From an uncultured Allobosea sp. (lineage in GTDB: Bacteria > Pseudomonadota > Alphaproteobacteria > Rhizobiales > Beijerinckiaceae): DNA of 53,076 bases. Made by a program: the position numbers and the translations under genes. The notes under the pieces are model-generated. The model saw only the letters and a list, made by a program, of their open reading frames with translations. It was not told the origin of the DNA and ran no database searches. Positions within the stretch are counted from its first letter, which is position 1. Every line of letters starts with the position of its first letter. The stretch is from positions 1 through 53,076 of the forward strand of contig NZ_CAMFJF010000026.1 of assembly GCF_945956895.1 (NCBI RefSeq), written 5' to 3'. Of the stretch, positions 33,673 through 41,226 are shown one piece after another.

Positions 33673-35960
33673 GCGGCGGTCGCTCTCCTGAAGCTGAAGC
33701 GGGGGACAAGGTCGGGTTCGGCGGGCGCCGGTGCCGGCAGCGCAAGCTCCGGTGCGGAGGTCTCGAAGGCCTGCATCAGCGCCTCGATCTGGGCGCCCCA
33801 GCGTTGGCTCTGCAGCCAGGCATTGTGCTGGGAGGCGGCGCCGCGCGTGTAATCAACACTGCGCGCGATCGATTGCCGCTCGAGATGGTAGAGCGCGACA
33901 TCCGGGACATAGAGAATGCCGAAGCCGGCCCGCCTGATCTTGAGGCAGAGATCGCTGTCCTCGTAATCGCCGATCACATAGCTCTCGTCGAAGCCGCCGA
34001 GCTCCTCGTAGAGATCGCGCGCCATCACGATGCAGGCGCCGGTGACGCCCGGCACGGGCCGCTCGATAGTGGCCGGCGCATAGCTGCCCGGCATGCCCTT
34101 GAAGTAATGATGGTTGAGCCAGGTGCCTTTGCTGTCGCGCTTGAAGAACAGTCCGGCGTGCTGCAGCGAGTTGTCGTCGTAGAGCAGTTTGGGACCGACG
34201 GCGCCGACCTTGGCGCGACGGTCGAGCCTGGCGATCAGCCCTTCCAGCCAGCCATTGCCGGTCGGAATGACATCGGAATTGACGAGGGCGAGTGCCTCGC
34301 CGCGCGCCACGGCAGCGCCGGCATTGCAGGCGGCCGAGAAGCCGCCATTGCGCCGCATCGCCACGAACTGCATCGGCAGGCCATAGGCGAGATGCAGGCC
34401 GCCGAGGAGATGCGCGACCTCGGCCTCGTGCTCAGGCGAATCGAGCACATAGATCAGCTCGGCATTCTCCGGGAACCACGGATCGCCGGCAAAGGCCGCG
34501 ACCTGCACACGGAGGAAATCGTAGACACGGTAGAGCGGGATCACGACCGAAGCCTTCGGCCGGGCCGGCAATTGCCCGTACGCCTTGACGGCCGGTTCCG
34601 GCCGGCTGTCGCGCAAATCCTCCTGGCAGGCGGCGAGGATCGGCGCGAGCGTCGTCTCGATCATCGCGGCGGTGAGATATTGCGGCGGGATCGCCGCCAG
34701 CGCCCGCGCCCTGATCGTCACCGGATCGGCCGGCTGCACCGGCGGGCGCAATGTCAGCGTCGTCCCGGATTTCAGCTTGATCTCGCAGCGCGGCTGCAAC
34801 ACCGGCGCGCCGCCGGCATAATCGGCAGCGAAACCGGCGAAGCCCGTGGCAGCGCGCGTCTCGCCATCCGCGCCGGTCGGCAAGCGCACGGGGAAGCGCT
34901 GCAACCGCGAGAGCATCGCGATCGGCTCGCCATTGCCGCGATGGAGCAGCACTTCTTCGAGGAGCTCGTCGGGATCGCGCAGCCAGCCGCCGATCAGGAG
35001 CCCGGCTCGGTTACAAACCGCAAGGTCGAGTTCAGCGGCAGGCAAATCGTCGCTGCGGCGGACATGCTGGACCGCGAGCGGCACGCGCCGCTGCATCTCG
35101 ATGGCGAGCAGGCGCCCCTGTTCGGACAGGCCGGCAAGCTGCTCGACGACCCAGTTGCGCAGCCCGTCGCGGCTCGCGGCCTTGCCAGCCCACCAGCGGC
35201 CGAGCGAGGGCGCGGACTGCCTACCGGGCAGCGCGCGCAGGACCAGCGCGCGTTCACCCTGCAAGATCAGCAACCCACCGCCACGGCTCGGCGGCGCATC
35301 CAACACCAGATGGGCCTCGCGCTTGCCCGTGCGGTCGGCCGCGCCAAGGCGGGCCTTGAGATCGAGGCGCGTCAACCCCGCGCCGTCGAGGCGGGCGACA
35401 CCCTGCAAAGCGCCGAAATCGACGGGCACCGCCGTCTCGAACAGCCATTGTCCTTCGACGAGGGCCGCAGTCGGCTGCATTGCGATCGGCTTGGGGAACA
35501 GCGTCAGCAGGAACTGACGCAGGAAGGACAGGTAATTCGGGATCGCGGCGAGGCCGAACAGCGGCGGCCAGGCGCGGACCAGCGCGTTGGCGAGCGTCAG
35601 CCGCGCCTGCGGCGCGAGGTCCTTGAGAATCTCGGTTGGATCGGCAAGGCCGTGGACCAACGTCGGGTCGAAGCCGGCCGTCACCTCGCCCTGCGGGCCG
35701 TGATCGCTGAGGGTCGCGACGACATTGTCATGGCCCGACGAGCGGAAGGCGACGGCGAGCCGCTCGCGCCCGTCGCGCAGACCAAGCGAGATCGAGGCCG
35801 CAGGCAGGCGCCGGCCGCCAGCCGTGAGCGCAATCGCGGGCTTGCCAAAGGGCGAAGCCTCGAGCGTCCAGCAGAGCAGAAAGACCGATCCGCCGAGGCG
35901 GTGGAGTTCAAGCTGGGCAGGCGGGGTCGCCGCCATCGCGACGGGCGCGAGAGAAAGCAT
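33669..35960 (-). CDS. Large GT2-family glycosyltransferase with N-terminal GW modules
   Basis: 763 residues from the ATG at 35960 behind GCAGGAG. The last 300 residues are a clear GT2 domain: PKASVVIPLYRVYDFLRVQV (from 468), NGGFSAACNAGAAVARGEAL, the metal-site NSDV (561-564), and GACIVMARDLYEELGGFDES followed by YEDSDLCLKIRRAG. The first 460 residues belong to no family I know, but 318-385 (GLLIGGWLRDPDELLEEVL ... TGFAGFAADY) resembles the GW module of the 30840 and 28634 proteins, and 22-75 may be another. It is the first gene after the hairpins that follow the RTX gene. Confidence 0.9.
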   Translation of the reverse strand: MLSLAPVAMAATPPAQLELHRLGGSVFLLCWTLEASPFGKPAIALTAGGRRLPAASISLGLRDGRERLAVAFRSSGHDNVVATLSDHGPQGEVTAGFDPTLVHGLADPTEILKDLAPQARLTLANALVRAWPPLFGLAAIPNYLSFLRQFLLTLFPKPIAMQPTAALVEGQWLFETAVPVDFGALQGVARLDGAGLTRLDLKARLGAADRTGKREAHLVLDAPPSRGGGLLILQGERALVLRALPGRQSAPSLGRWWAGKAASRDGLRNWVVEQLAGLSEQGRLLAIEMQRRVPLAVQHVRRSDDLPAAELDLAVCNRAGLLIGGWLRDPDELLEEVLLHRGNGEPIAMLSRLQRFPVRLPTGADGETRAATGFAGFAADYAGGAPVLQPRCEIKLKSGTTLTLRPPVQPADPVTIRARALAAIPPQYLTAAMIETTLAPILAACQEDLRDSRPEPAVKAYGQLPARPKASVVIPLYRVYDFLRVQVAAFAGDPWFPENAELIYVLDSPEHEAEVAHLLGGLHLAYGLPMQFVAMRRNGGFSAACNAGAAVARGEALALVNSDVIPTGNGWLEGLIARLDRRAKVGAVGPKLLYDDNSLQHAGLFFKRDSKGTWLNHHYFKGMPGSYAPATIERPVPGVTGACIVMARDLYEELGGFDESYVIGDYEDSDLCLKIRRAGFGILYVPDVALYHLERQSIARSVDYTRGAASQHNAWLQSQRWGAQIEALMQAFETSAPELALPAPAPAEPDLVPRFSFRRATAA

Positions 35961-35986
35961 TGGGGCGCTCCTGCGGCACGGAGAAT

Positions 35987-36042
35987 CCCGGAGCGCTTGC
36001 GGAAAGCGGGGAGACACTTTCCGGGGGCGTGCGCGCTCCGGG
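35987..36042. other. Nested hairpin in the leader of the GT2 operon
   Basis: CCCGGAGCGC (35987-35996) pairs with GCGCTCCGGG (36033-36042), and inside it CGGAAAG (36000-36006) pairs with CTTTCCG (36017-36023). It lies between the RTX stop and the GT2 Shine-Dalgarno, next to a second hairpin at 36051-36085. Confidence 0.5.
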
Positions 36043-36050
36043 AGCTGCGA

Positions 36051-36085
36051 GCCTCTCGTTCGGCGGCTTCGGCCGAACGAGAGGC
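36051..36085 (-). terminator. 14-bp hairpin downstream of the RTX gene
   Basis: GCCTCTCGTTCGGC (36051-36064) and its exact complement at 36072-36085, loop of 7 nt, 10 nt after the RTX stop in the direction of transcription. No U-tract follows on the minus strand, so it may cap or stabilise the RTX message or reduce read-through into the glycosyltransferase genes rather than end all transcription. Confidence 0.6.
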
Positions 36086-36095
36086 AGCATCTGGA

Positions 36096-36890
36096 TCAGG
36101 CGACCGTGAAATAGGAGTTCGGGTCGGCCTGAACGTCGTCGGCCGAGACACCCACCAGGGTCAGGGTGTCGCCATTGCCGAGATCGATGACGGTGTTGGC
36201 GCCGACCGTGGTCGCGCGCGCGGCCACGTCTTCCGCGGTGTGGACGCCCGTGCCGTTGATGTCGGACGCGATCTGCAGCATGTCCGAGCCGGCATGGAAG
36301 TCGAGGACGACGTCGTTGCCGCCGCCGCCGGCGAACACGAAGGTATCGCTGCCCGCGCCGCCATGCAGGATGTCGTTGCCGGCACCGCCGAACAGCATGT
36401 CGTCGCCAGCGCCACCGTGCAGGATGTCGTTGCCGTCGCCGCCCTGGAGGATGTCGGTACCGTCGCCGCCCTGCAGGACGTCATTGCCGGCGCCACCCTG
36501 GAGGATGTCGTTGCCCGGCCCGCCTTGCAGGATGTCGTTGCCATCACCGCCAAGCAGGACATCGTCGCCGTTATTGCCGCGGAGGATGTCGTCGCCGGCG
36601 CCGCCGGAGAGGATGTCGTTGCCTTCGCCGCCGAACAGGGCGTCATTGCCCTCGTCGCCGGACAGGACATCGTCGCCGAGTCCGCCGAACAGGGTATCGT
36701 TACCCTCGCCGCCGAACAGGGCGTCGTTGCCGGCATCACCAAACAGCGTGTCGTCGCCTTCCTCGCCGAACAGAGAATCGACCTGATCCCCGCCCTTGAC
36801 AATGTCGTCGCCTGCTCCGGCGAGAATCACGTCACTGAAACGACTCCCAATCAAAAAGTCGTCGAATGCACTTCCTTCGATCGTCGCCAT
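36096..36890 (-). CDS. Small RTX repeat protein, type I secretion substrate
   Basis: 264 residues from the ATG at 36890 with a near-perfect ribosome-binding site (AGGAGG). After a short lead (MATIEGSAFDDFLIGSRFSD) come about 18 uninterrupted RTX nonapeptides (GGxGxDxLx type), residues 25-186, which bind calcium in a beta-roll. A C-terminal cap follows (FVFAGGGGNDVVLDFHAGSD ... DTLTLVGVSADDVQADPNSYFTVA). There is no signal peptide, as expected for secretion through the C-terminus by a type I system, and the exporter genes lie directly upstream. No enzymatic domain is present. It resembles ExpE1-like calcium-binding proteins needed for galactoglucan export. Confidence 0.92.
   Translation of the reverse strand: MATIEGSAFDDFLIGSRFSDVILAGAGDDIVKGGDQVDSLFGEEGDDTLFGDAGNDALFGGEGNDTLFGGLGDDVLSGDEGNDALFGGEGNDILSGGAGDDILRGNNGDDVLLGGDGNDILQGGPGNDILQGGAGNDVLQGGDGTDILQGGDGNDILHGGAGDDMLFGGAGNDILHGGAGSDTFVFAGGGGNDVVLDFHAGSDMLQIASDINGTGVHTAEDVAARATTVGANTVIDLGNGDTLTLVGVSADDVQADPNSYFTVA
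36333..36818. repeat. 27-bp tandem repeats inside the RTX gene
   Basis: About 18 head-to-tail 27-bp units encode the nonapeptide repeats. Units are similar but not identical. They could gain or lose copies by slippage without changing frame. Confidence 0.85.
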
Positions 36891-37187
36891 ACGGCACCTC
36901 CTGGGCGATCTGGTGAACCTGGACCGTTCGGCGGCCGCACCGCGAAACAAAAAGACCAGGAATGTTTCCGATAGCCATGAATAGATCAGGCCATCGCTCG
37001 ACCAGACGAGGATTGCCGAATGAGTGCGTTGCGGCAAGGATTTTATTGTGATTATTTTGCGACGCAACATATTTTAGTCTTTATTTTACGATCAATAATC
37101 TTTCTATATTCGAAGATATATACTTACAATCTCGAAATATTACGCCCCGCACAGGAGCCCAACGGCCTTGCCGTCGATGGCGGCCGC
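36891..37187. promoter_or_regulatory. AT-rich region upstream of the RTX gene
   Basis: 297 bases without a gene. 37035-37145 is strikingly AT-rich for this genome and is the likely promoter/leader of the RTX gene. It contains TACAATCT at 37125-37132, also found upstream of the exporter gene at 40498-40505. Such islands are typical targets of MucR/H-NS-like silencers or specific activators. Confidence 0.5.
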
Positions 37188-38546
37188 TCAATCCTCGCGA
37201 AAGGCCCGGTTGAAGCTGTCCGTGATCGGCGAGAGCAGGTAGTCGACCGCGCGGCGGGCACCGTTGACGATCATGACCTCTGCGGTCATGCCGGCATGGA
37301 GCGTGACCTTGTAGTCCCGCAGACTCTTGGGATCGATCTCCGCCCGCACCACGAAATAGGGCGCACCGGTCTTCTCGTCGACGAGCTGGTCCGGCGCGAC
37401 ATAGTTCACCTTGGCCTGCAAGGGCGGCAGCAGGCGCGAATTGAACGCGGTCAGCCGCACGCGGGTCGCCGAACCGACCTTCACCGCATCGATATCGCGC
37501 GGATCGACCTTCGCCTCGACGATCAAGGGCTCATGCTCCGGCACGATATCGAGGATCGCCTCGCCCGCCGCGATCACGCTGCCCGCCGTGCGCATCCGGA
37601 TATTGGCGACGACACCCTCCTGCGGCGACGTCACCACCAGCCGACGCAACACGTCTTCCGCCTGGACGATGCGCTCGGTCACCTCGGAGAGCATGAGCTG
37701 AGCTTCCTGGATCTCGCCGCCAATATCGTTCTGCCGTTCGAGGCTGATCGAGAGGATTTCGAGATTGGCGCCGGCGACCGCCTGCTCGGCCTTGGCCTTG
37801 CGCGCGGTAAGCTCGCCGGCCTTGCCGGACAATTCGCTCTGCTTGGTCTGGAGATCGACGAGCTGGCTGCGCTTGGCATAGCGCTTCTCGTAGAGGTCGG
37901 CCATGATCCTGACCTCCTCGTCGATCAGCGAGCGCTGCTGCGTGGTGGCGTCGATCTGGGCCTTCAGCGCATCGGACTCGGCCTGATGCTGCTCGATCAC
38001 GCGCTGCTGGATATGGATCTTGCCGTCCTGGACCTGGGCGCGGGACTTGAACAGGCCCTGTTCGGCCCGCAGCACCTCGCGCGCGATCGGCGAATCCATC
38101 TGCGCGATATCGGCGGGGAACGCGATCTCGGCTGCGCTGGTCTGCTCCGCCCGCAGGCGCGCCAGCTTGGCTTCCAGCCCGATGCGCTTGGCCTGCAACT
38201 GCTGCAATTCCGCACGCTGGCGCGCATCTTCCAGCCGCAAGAGCGGCTCGTTCCGGGAGACGCGCTCGCCCTCGGCCTTGAGCAAGGTCTTGAGGATGCC
38301 GCCTTCGAGATGGCTGACCGTCTTGCGTTTGCTGTCGACCGCGACGATGCCGCTAGCCACGGCGGCATTGTCGAGCCGGGCGGTCACCGCCCAGGCCCCG
38401 AAGCCACCGAAGCCGACGCCGATCGCCGCGACGCCGGCCAGCACGAGATTGCGCAGGGTCGGCGCGCGCTCGTCATCGACGTCGACCACCTCGCCCTGGA
38501 TCGTGAGCGAATGTTCGGGGCGCTTGATCAGGGAGCTTCCGGTCAT
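37188..38546 (-). CDS. HlyD-family membrane fusion protein (type I secretion)
   Basis: 452 residues from the ATG at 38546, overlapping the ABC gene stop (ATGA). One membrane helix near residues 35-55 (NLVLAGVAAIGVGFGGFGAWAV), then lipoyl/barrel halves (GGILKTLLKAEGERVSRNEPLL; VTSPQEGVVANIRMRTAGSVI) around a long coiled-coil hairpin, and the C-terminal YFVVRAEID ... LHAGMTAEVMIVNGARRAVDYLLSPI, typical of HlyD/PrtE adaptors. It links the ABC exporter to a TolC-type channel, which is not in the window. The likely cargo is the RTX protein encoded next. Confidence 0.93.
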   Translation of the reverse strand: MTGSSLIKRPEHSLTIQGEVVDVDDERAPTLRNLVLAGVAAIGVGFGGFGAWAVTARLDNAAVASGIVAVDSKRKTVSHLEGGILKTLLKAEGERVSRNEPLLRLEDARQRAELQQLQAKRIGLEAKLARLRAEQTSAAEIAFPADIAQMDSPIAREVLRAEQGLFKSRAQVQDGKIHIQQRVIEQHQAESDALKAQIDATTQQRSLIDEEVRIMADLYEKRYAKRSQLVDLQTKQSELSGKAGELTARKAKAEQAVAGANLEILSISLERQNDIGGEIQEAQLMLSEVTERIVQAEDVLRRLVVTSPQEGVVANIRMRTAGSVIAAGEAILDIVPEHEPLIVEAKVDPRDIDAVKVGSATRVRLTAFNSRLLPPLQAKVNYVAPDQLVDEKTGAPYFVVRAEIDPKSLRDYKVTLHAGMTAEVMIVNGARRAVDYLLSPITDSFNRAFRED

Positions 38547-40297
38547 GCCTTCACCTCGCGAACCGGGGTTGTTGCGGCCGGGGCCTTGGCGGCGGGCTCG
38601 AGCTCGACCCGGCCGCCGGGCGTGATCATGCCGGCGATCTCGCCGCGCGGGCCGAATTGCTGGACGCGGCCCTCGCGCAGCACGAGCAGCTTGTCGACGA
38701 CCTGCATCACCGAGGGGCGATGCGCGATCAGCACGACGATGGCGCCGCTCTCGCGCGCCGCCGCAATGGCGCGGATCAGGCTCTGCTCGCCCTCGGCGTC
38801 GAGATTGGCATTGGGCTCGTCGAGCACGATCAGGCGCGGCATGCCGTAGAGCGCCCGTGCCAGGCCGATGCGCTGGCGCTGGCCGCCGGAGAGGTTGAAA
38901 TCGCTGTCGGCGACATTGGTGTCGTAGCCGAGCGGCAGACGGCCGATCAGCTCGTGCACGCCAGCGATGCGCGCCGCCTCCAGGATGGCGTGCGGATCGG
39001 GCTCGCGCATGCGGGCGATATTCTCGGCGATCGTGCCGTTGAGCAGCGAGACCGATTGCGGGAGATAGCCGACCATCGCGCCGAAGGAGCCGCGCTCCCA
39101 CAGATAGGTGCTGTGCCCGTCGAGATAGACGCCGCCGACATTGGGCTTGATCACACCGACGAGCAGGCGCGCCAAGGTCGACTTGCCGGCGCCGGAAGGC
39201 CCGACCACGCCGAGCACCTCGCCGGGCGAGAGCGCGAAGGAGACGCTCTTGATCACCGTCTGCGCCTGGCCGGCAGGCGCATAGATCACCCGGTCTATCA
39301 CGAGGTCGCCCTGGCAGGGCGGCGTCGGCACCGTCTGGCGCTGCGAGCTGCGGCTCAGTACGAGCTCGCGCACCCGCTTCCAGGCAGCAGCGGCCAGAAC
39401 CCATTGCCGCCAGTCGGTGATCATCGAATCGAACGGCGCCAACAGCCGGCCGAGCAGGATGCTCGCGGCCATCAGCGTACCGGCCGTCACCTCGTTGCGG
39501 ATGATCAGCACGGCGCCGGTCGCATAGACCGCAAGCTGCATCGTCATCCGGGAGGAGCGGGTCAGGGCGGCGATGAACTTGCCGCGCCGCGTGCCCATGT
39601 CGAGCTGCTCGATCATGGCGAGTTGCTGGCCGCGCCAGCGCTTGGCCAGCGCCGGCAGCATGCCCATCGCCTCGATCGTCTCGGCATGGCGCAGGCTGGC
39701 GCCGACCTCGTTGATGCTGGCGACGCCGGCCTCGTTGGCATCCTTGAGAATCCGGCGAGTCAGCATGTCCGAAAGCACGCCGAGCAGCAGCAGAATGATC
39801 AGCGAGGCAAGGCCGACGAGCCCGTAGACCGGGTGCAGCGCGAAGAGCACGGCGAGGAAGACCGGCGACCAGATCGCCTCCAGCGGCGTGGCGATCGCCG
39901 AGCTCGCGATGAAGAAGCGGATATCGTTGAGGTCGCGAATCGCCTGCGTCGCCTGCCCGGAGCCTTGTTCGAGCGACGCGCTCACCGCCGCCTGCAAAGC
40001 CGGCAAATTGAGCTTGCGTGCAAAAATGCTCGCCATCGCCTGGAAGGTCAGCGAGCGGATGAACTCGATCACGCCGTAAAGCGCCAGCGCCCCCACCGCG
40101 ATCACCAACAGCATCGTCAGCGTGTCATAGCTGCGGCTGACGGTGACCCGGTCCTGCACCTGCATCATGAAGAGCGGGACGGTCAGCAGCAGCAGGTTCA
40201 CGCACAGGCTGAGAAAGGCCGCATAGCTCAAGCCGCCGACGAAGGAGCGCTGGAGATTCCGAATCAAGGCGTCGGGCGCCGGCTTCACAGCCTTCAT
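38543..40297 (-). CDS. Type I secretion ABC exporter (PrtD/HlyB-like, no C39 domain)
   Basis: 584 residues from the ATG at 40297 behind GGAG. About six membrane helices in residues 20-300 (with LTVPLFMMQVQDRV and PLEAIWSPVFLAVLF, the PrtD-type permease signatures), then a nucleotide-binding domain: Walker A GPSGAGKST (366-374), Q-loop GYLPQSVSLL, signature LSGGQRQR, Walker B LIVLDEPNANLD, H-loop IAHRP. It powers export of RTX proteins in one step across both membranes. Forms an operon with the membrane fusion protein. The start is downstream of an AT-rich island shared with the MarR gene. Confidence 0.94.
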   Translation of the reverse strand: MKAVKPAPDALIRNLQRSFVGGLSYAAFLSLCVNLLLLTVPLFMMQVQDRVTVSRSYDTLTMLLVIAVGALALYGVIEFIRSLTFQAMASIFARKLNLPALQAAVSASLEQGSGQATQAIRDLNDIRFFIASSAIATPLEAIWSPVFLAVLFALHPVYGLVGLASLIILLLLGVLSDMLTRRILKDANEAGVASINEVGASLRHAETIEAMGMLPALAKRWRGQQLAMIEQLDMGTRRGKFIAALTRSSRMTMQLAVYATGAVLIIRNEVTAGTLMAASILLGRLLAPFDSMITDWRQWVLAAAAWKRVRELVLSRSSQRQTVPTPPCQGDLVIDRVIYAPAGQAQTVIKSVSFALSPGEVLGVVGPSGAGKSTLARLLVGVIKPNVGGVYLDGHSTYLWERGSFGAMVGYLPQSVSLLNGTIAENIARMREPDPHAILEAARIAGVHELIGRLPLGYDTNVADSDFNLSGGQRQRIGLARALYGMPRLIVLDEPNANLDAEGEQSLIRAIAAARESGAIVVLIAHRPSVMQVVDKLLVLREGRVQQFGPRGEIAGMITPGGRVELEPAAKAPAATTPVREVKA

Positions 40298-40611
40298 GCA
40301 GGGCTCCGCGATTGAGGGGGCTTGGGTCCGAGACAACGATGGAAAAGGCCCGTCATCGGCCCACCAACGAGACATGGCGGGAGTGTCAAGATTATGACAG
40401 ATTAGAAGCGTAGCCAACCGACTCAGTTCGAAGCAAATAAGGCTGGAACATGAGAAATTTTGAATTTCGAAACAGTTTCTGCATATCTCAATATAAATAC
40501 AATCTTACTTATTGGCTCACCTAGATGGCATGTGCTTTGCCTATAGGCTTTCTGCAACGAACGGAGGCAAAACGGATGGATTGTTTAATTTTCGATCAGG
40601 CGAGGTGAGGG
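40298..40611. promoter_or_regulatory. AT-rich divergent promoter region, exporter/MarR gene
   Basis: 314 bases without a gene. 40430-40515 is AT-rich and contains TTCGAA-like half sites and TACAATCT at 40498-40505, about 200 bases upstream of the exporter ATG; the same octamer lies at a similar distance upstream of the RTX ATG. It must hold promoters for both directions. Candidate site for the MarR regulator encoded at 40612. Confidence 0.5.
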
Positions 40612-41226
40612 ATGCACTTCAAATTGCACGGCGGCGGGCAATTCACAGGCAATCCCCTGAACGGCCACCATCCGGCGAATGGTTCGGGCGTCCTCGAAGA
40701 GGTCCCCGATCGCCGAATCTCTCCTTTTGACCTGGCGCGGGTGATCGAACGGGTCAGCCGGCGCTTCCTCGACTATCTCAGGCTTGAACTGACCAAGCTC
40801 GGCATCGACGACATCTCGCCGGCGCAGGTGATGGTGCTGATGACGATCGGACAAGGCGAGATCGCCGTCCGTGATCTGCTGGACCGCGGCCATTATGGCG
40901 GCTCGAACGCCTCGTATAATCTCAAGCAACTGGTCGAGAACGGCTATCTCGACCGCGGCGCCTCGCCACGCGACCGCCGGCAGGCCCGCATCTCGCTATC
41001 CCTCAAGGGACAGATGCTGTGCGAGAGGCTGCGTTTGCTCGACGAGGCCAGCCAGTTCAGCCAGCGGCTCGAAAACAACCGCGACACCGACCTGAACACG
41101 ACCCACGAAACCCTGCGCCAGCTTGAACAGTGGTGGAATGACGCGCTGCGCTACGGCGGAGTGCTGCTCGCATCATGCATGTCCTATTCGTTCATCGCGC
41201 AGGATCTGGTCAATTCGCTGCTCTGA
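40612..41226 (+). CDS. MarR-family regulator, ExpG/MucS-like
   Basis: 204 residues with a strong ribosome-binding site (GAGGTGAGGG). Winged-helix domain about residues 40-150: VIERVSRRFLDYLRLELTKL, ISPAQVMVLMTIGQGEIAVRDLL, the recognition region GGSNASYNLKQLVENGYLDRG and the wing SPRDRRQARISLSLKG. This long MarR type with an extended N-terminus recalls ExpG/MucS, the activator of galactoglucan and secretion genes in Sinorhizobium. It diverges from the type I exporter, which fits. Its last 17 codons overlap the next gene in another frame and look hydrophobic, so the true functional end may be at about residue 187. Confidence 0.87.
   Translation: MHFKLHGGGQFTGNPLNGHHPANGSGVLEEVPDRRISPFDLARVIERVSRRFLDYLRLELTKLGIDDISPAQVMVLMTIGQGEIAVRDLLDRGHYGGSNASYNLKQLVENGYLDRGASPRDRRQARISLSLKGQMLCERLRLLDEASQFSQRLENNRDTDLNTTHETLRQLEQWWNDALRYGGVLLASCMSYSFIAQDLVNSLL

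Noticed and set aside
36166..36786. Plus-strand repetitive Ser/Pro-rich frame (SPAPP-like repeats)
   Set aside because: It is the reverse reading of the RTX nonapeptide repeats, not a separate repeat protein.
36333..36818. Regular short repeats that might be taken for a CRISPR array
   Set aside because: Units are head-to-tail without spacers and encode in-frame RTX nonapeptides.
33648..36974. 1108-residue open frame on the plus strand across the GT2 and RTX genes
   Set aside because: It is antisense to well-supported genes with clear domains and ribosome-binding sites; its translation is Arg/Ala/Gly-rich low complexity, a usual effect of high GC.
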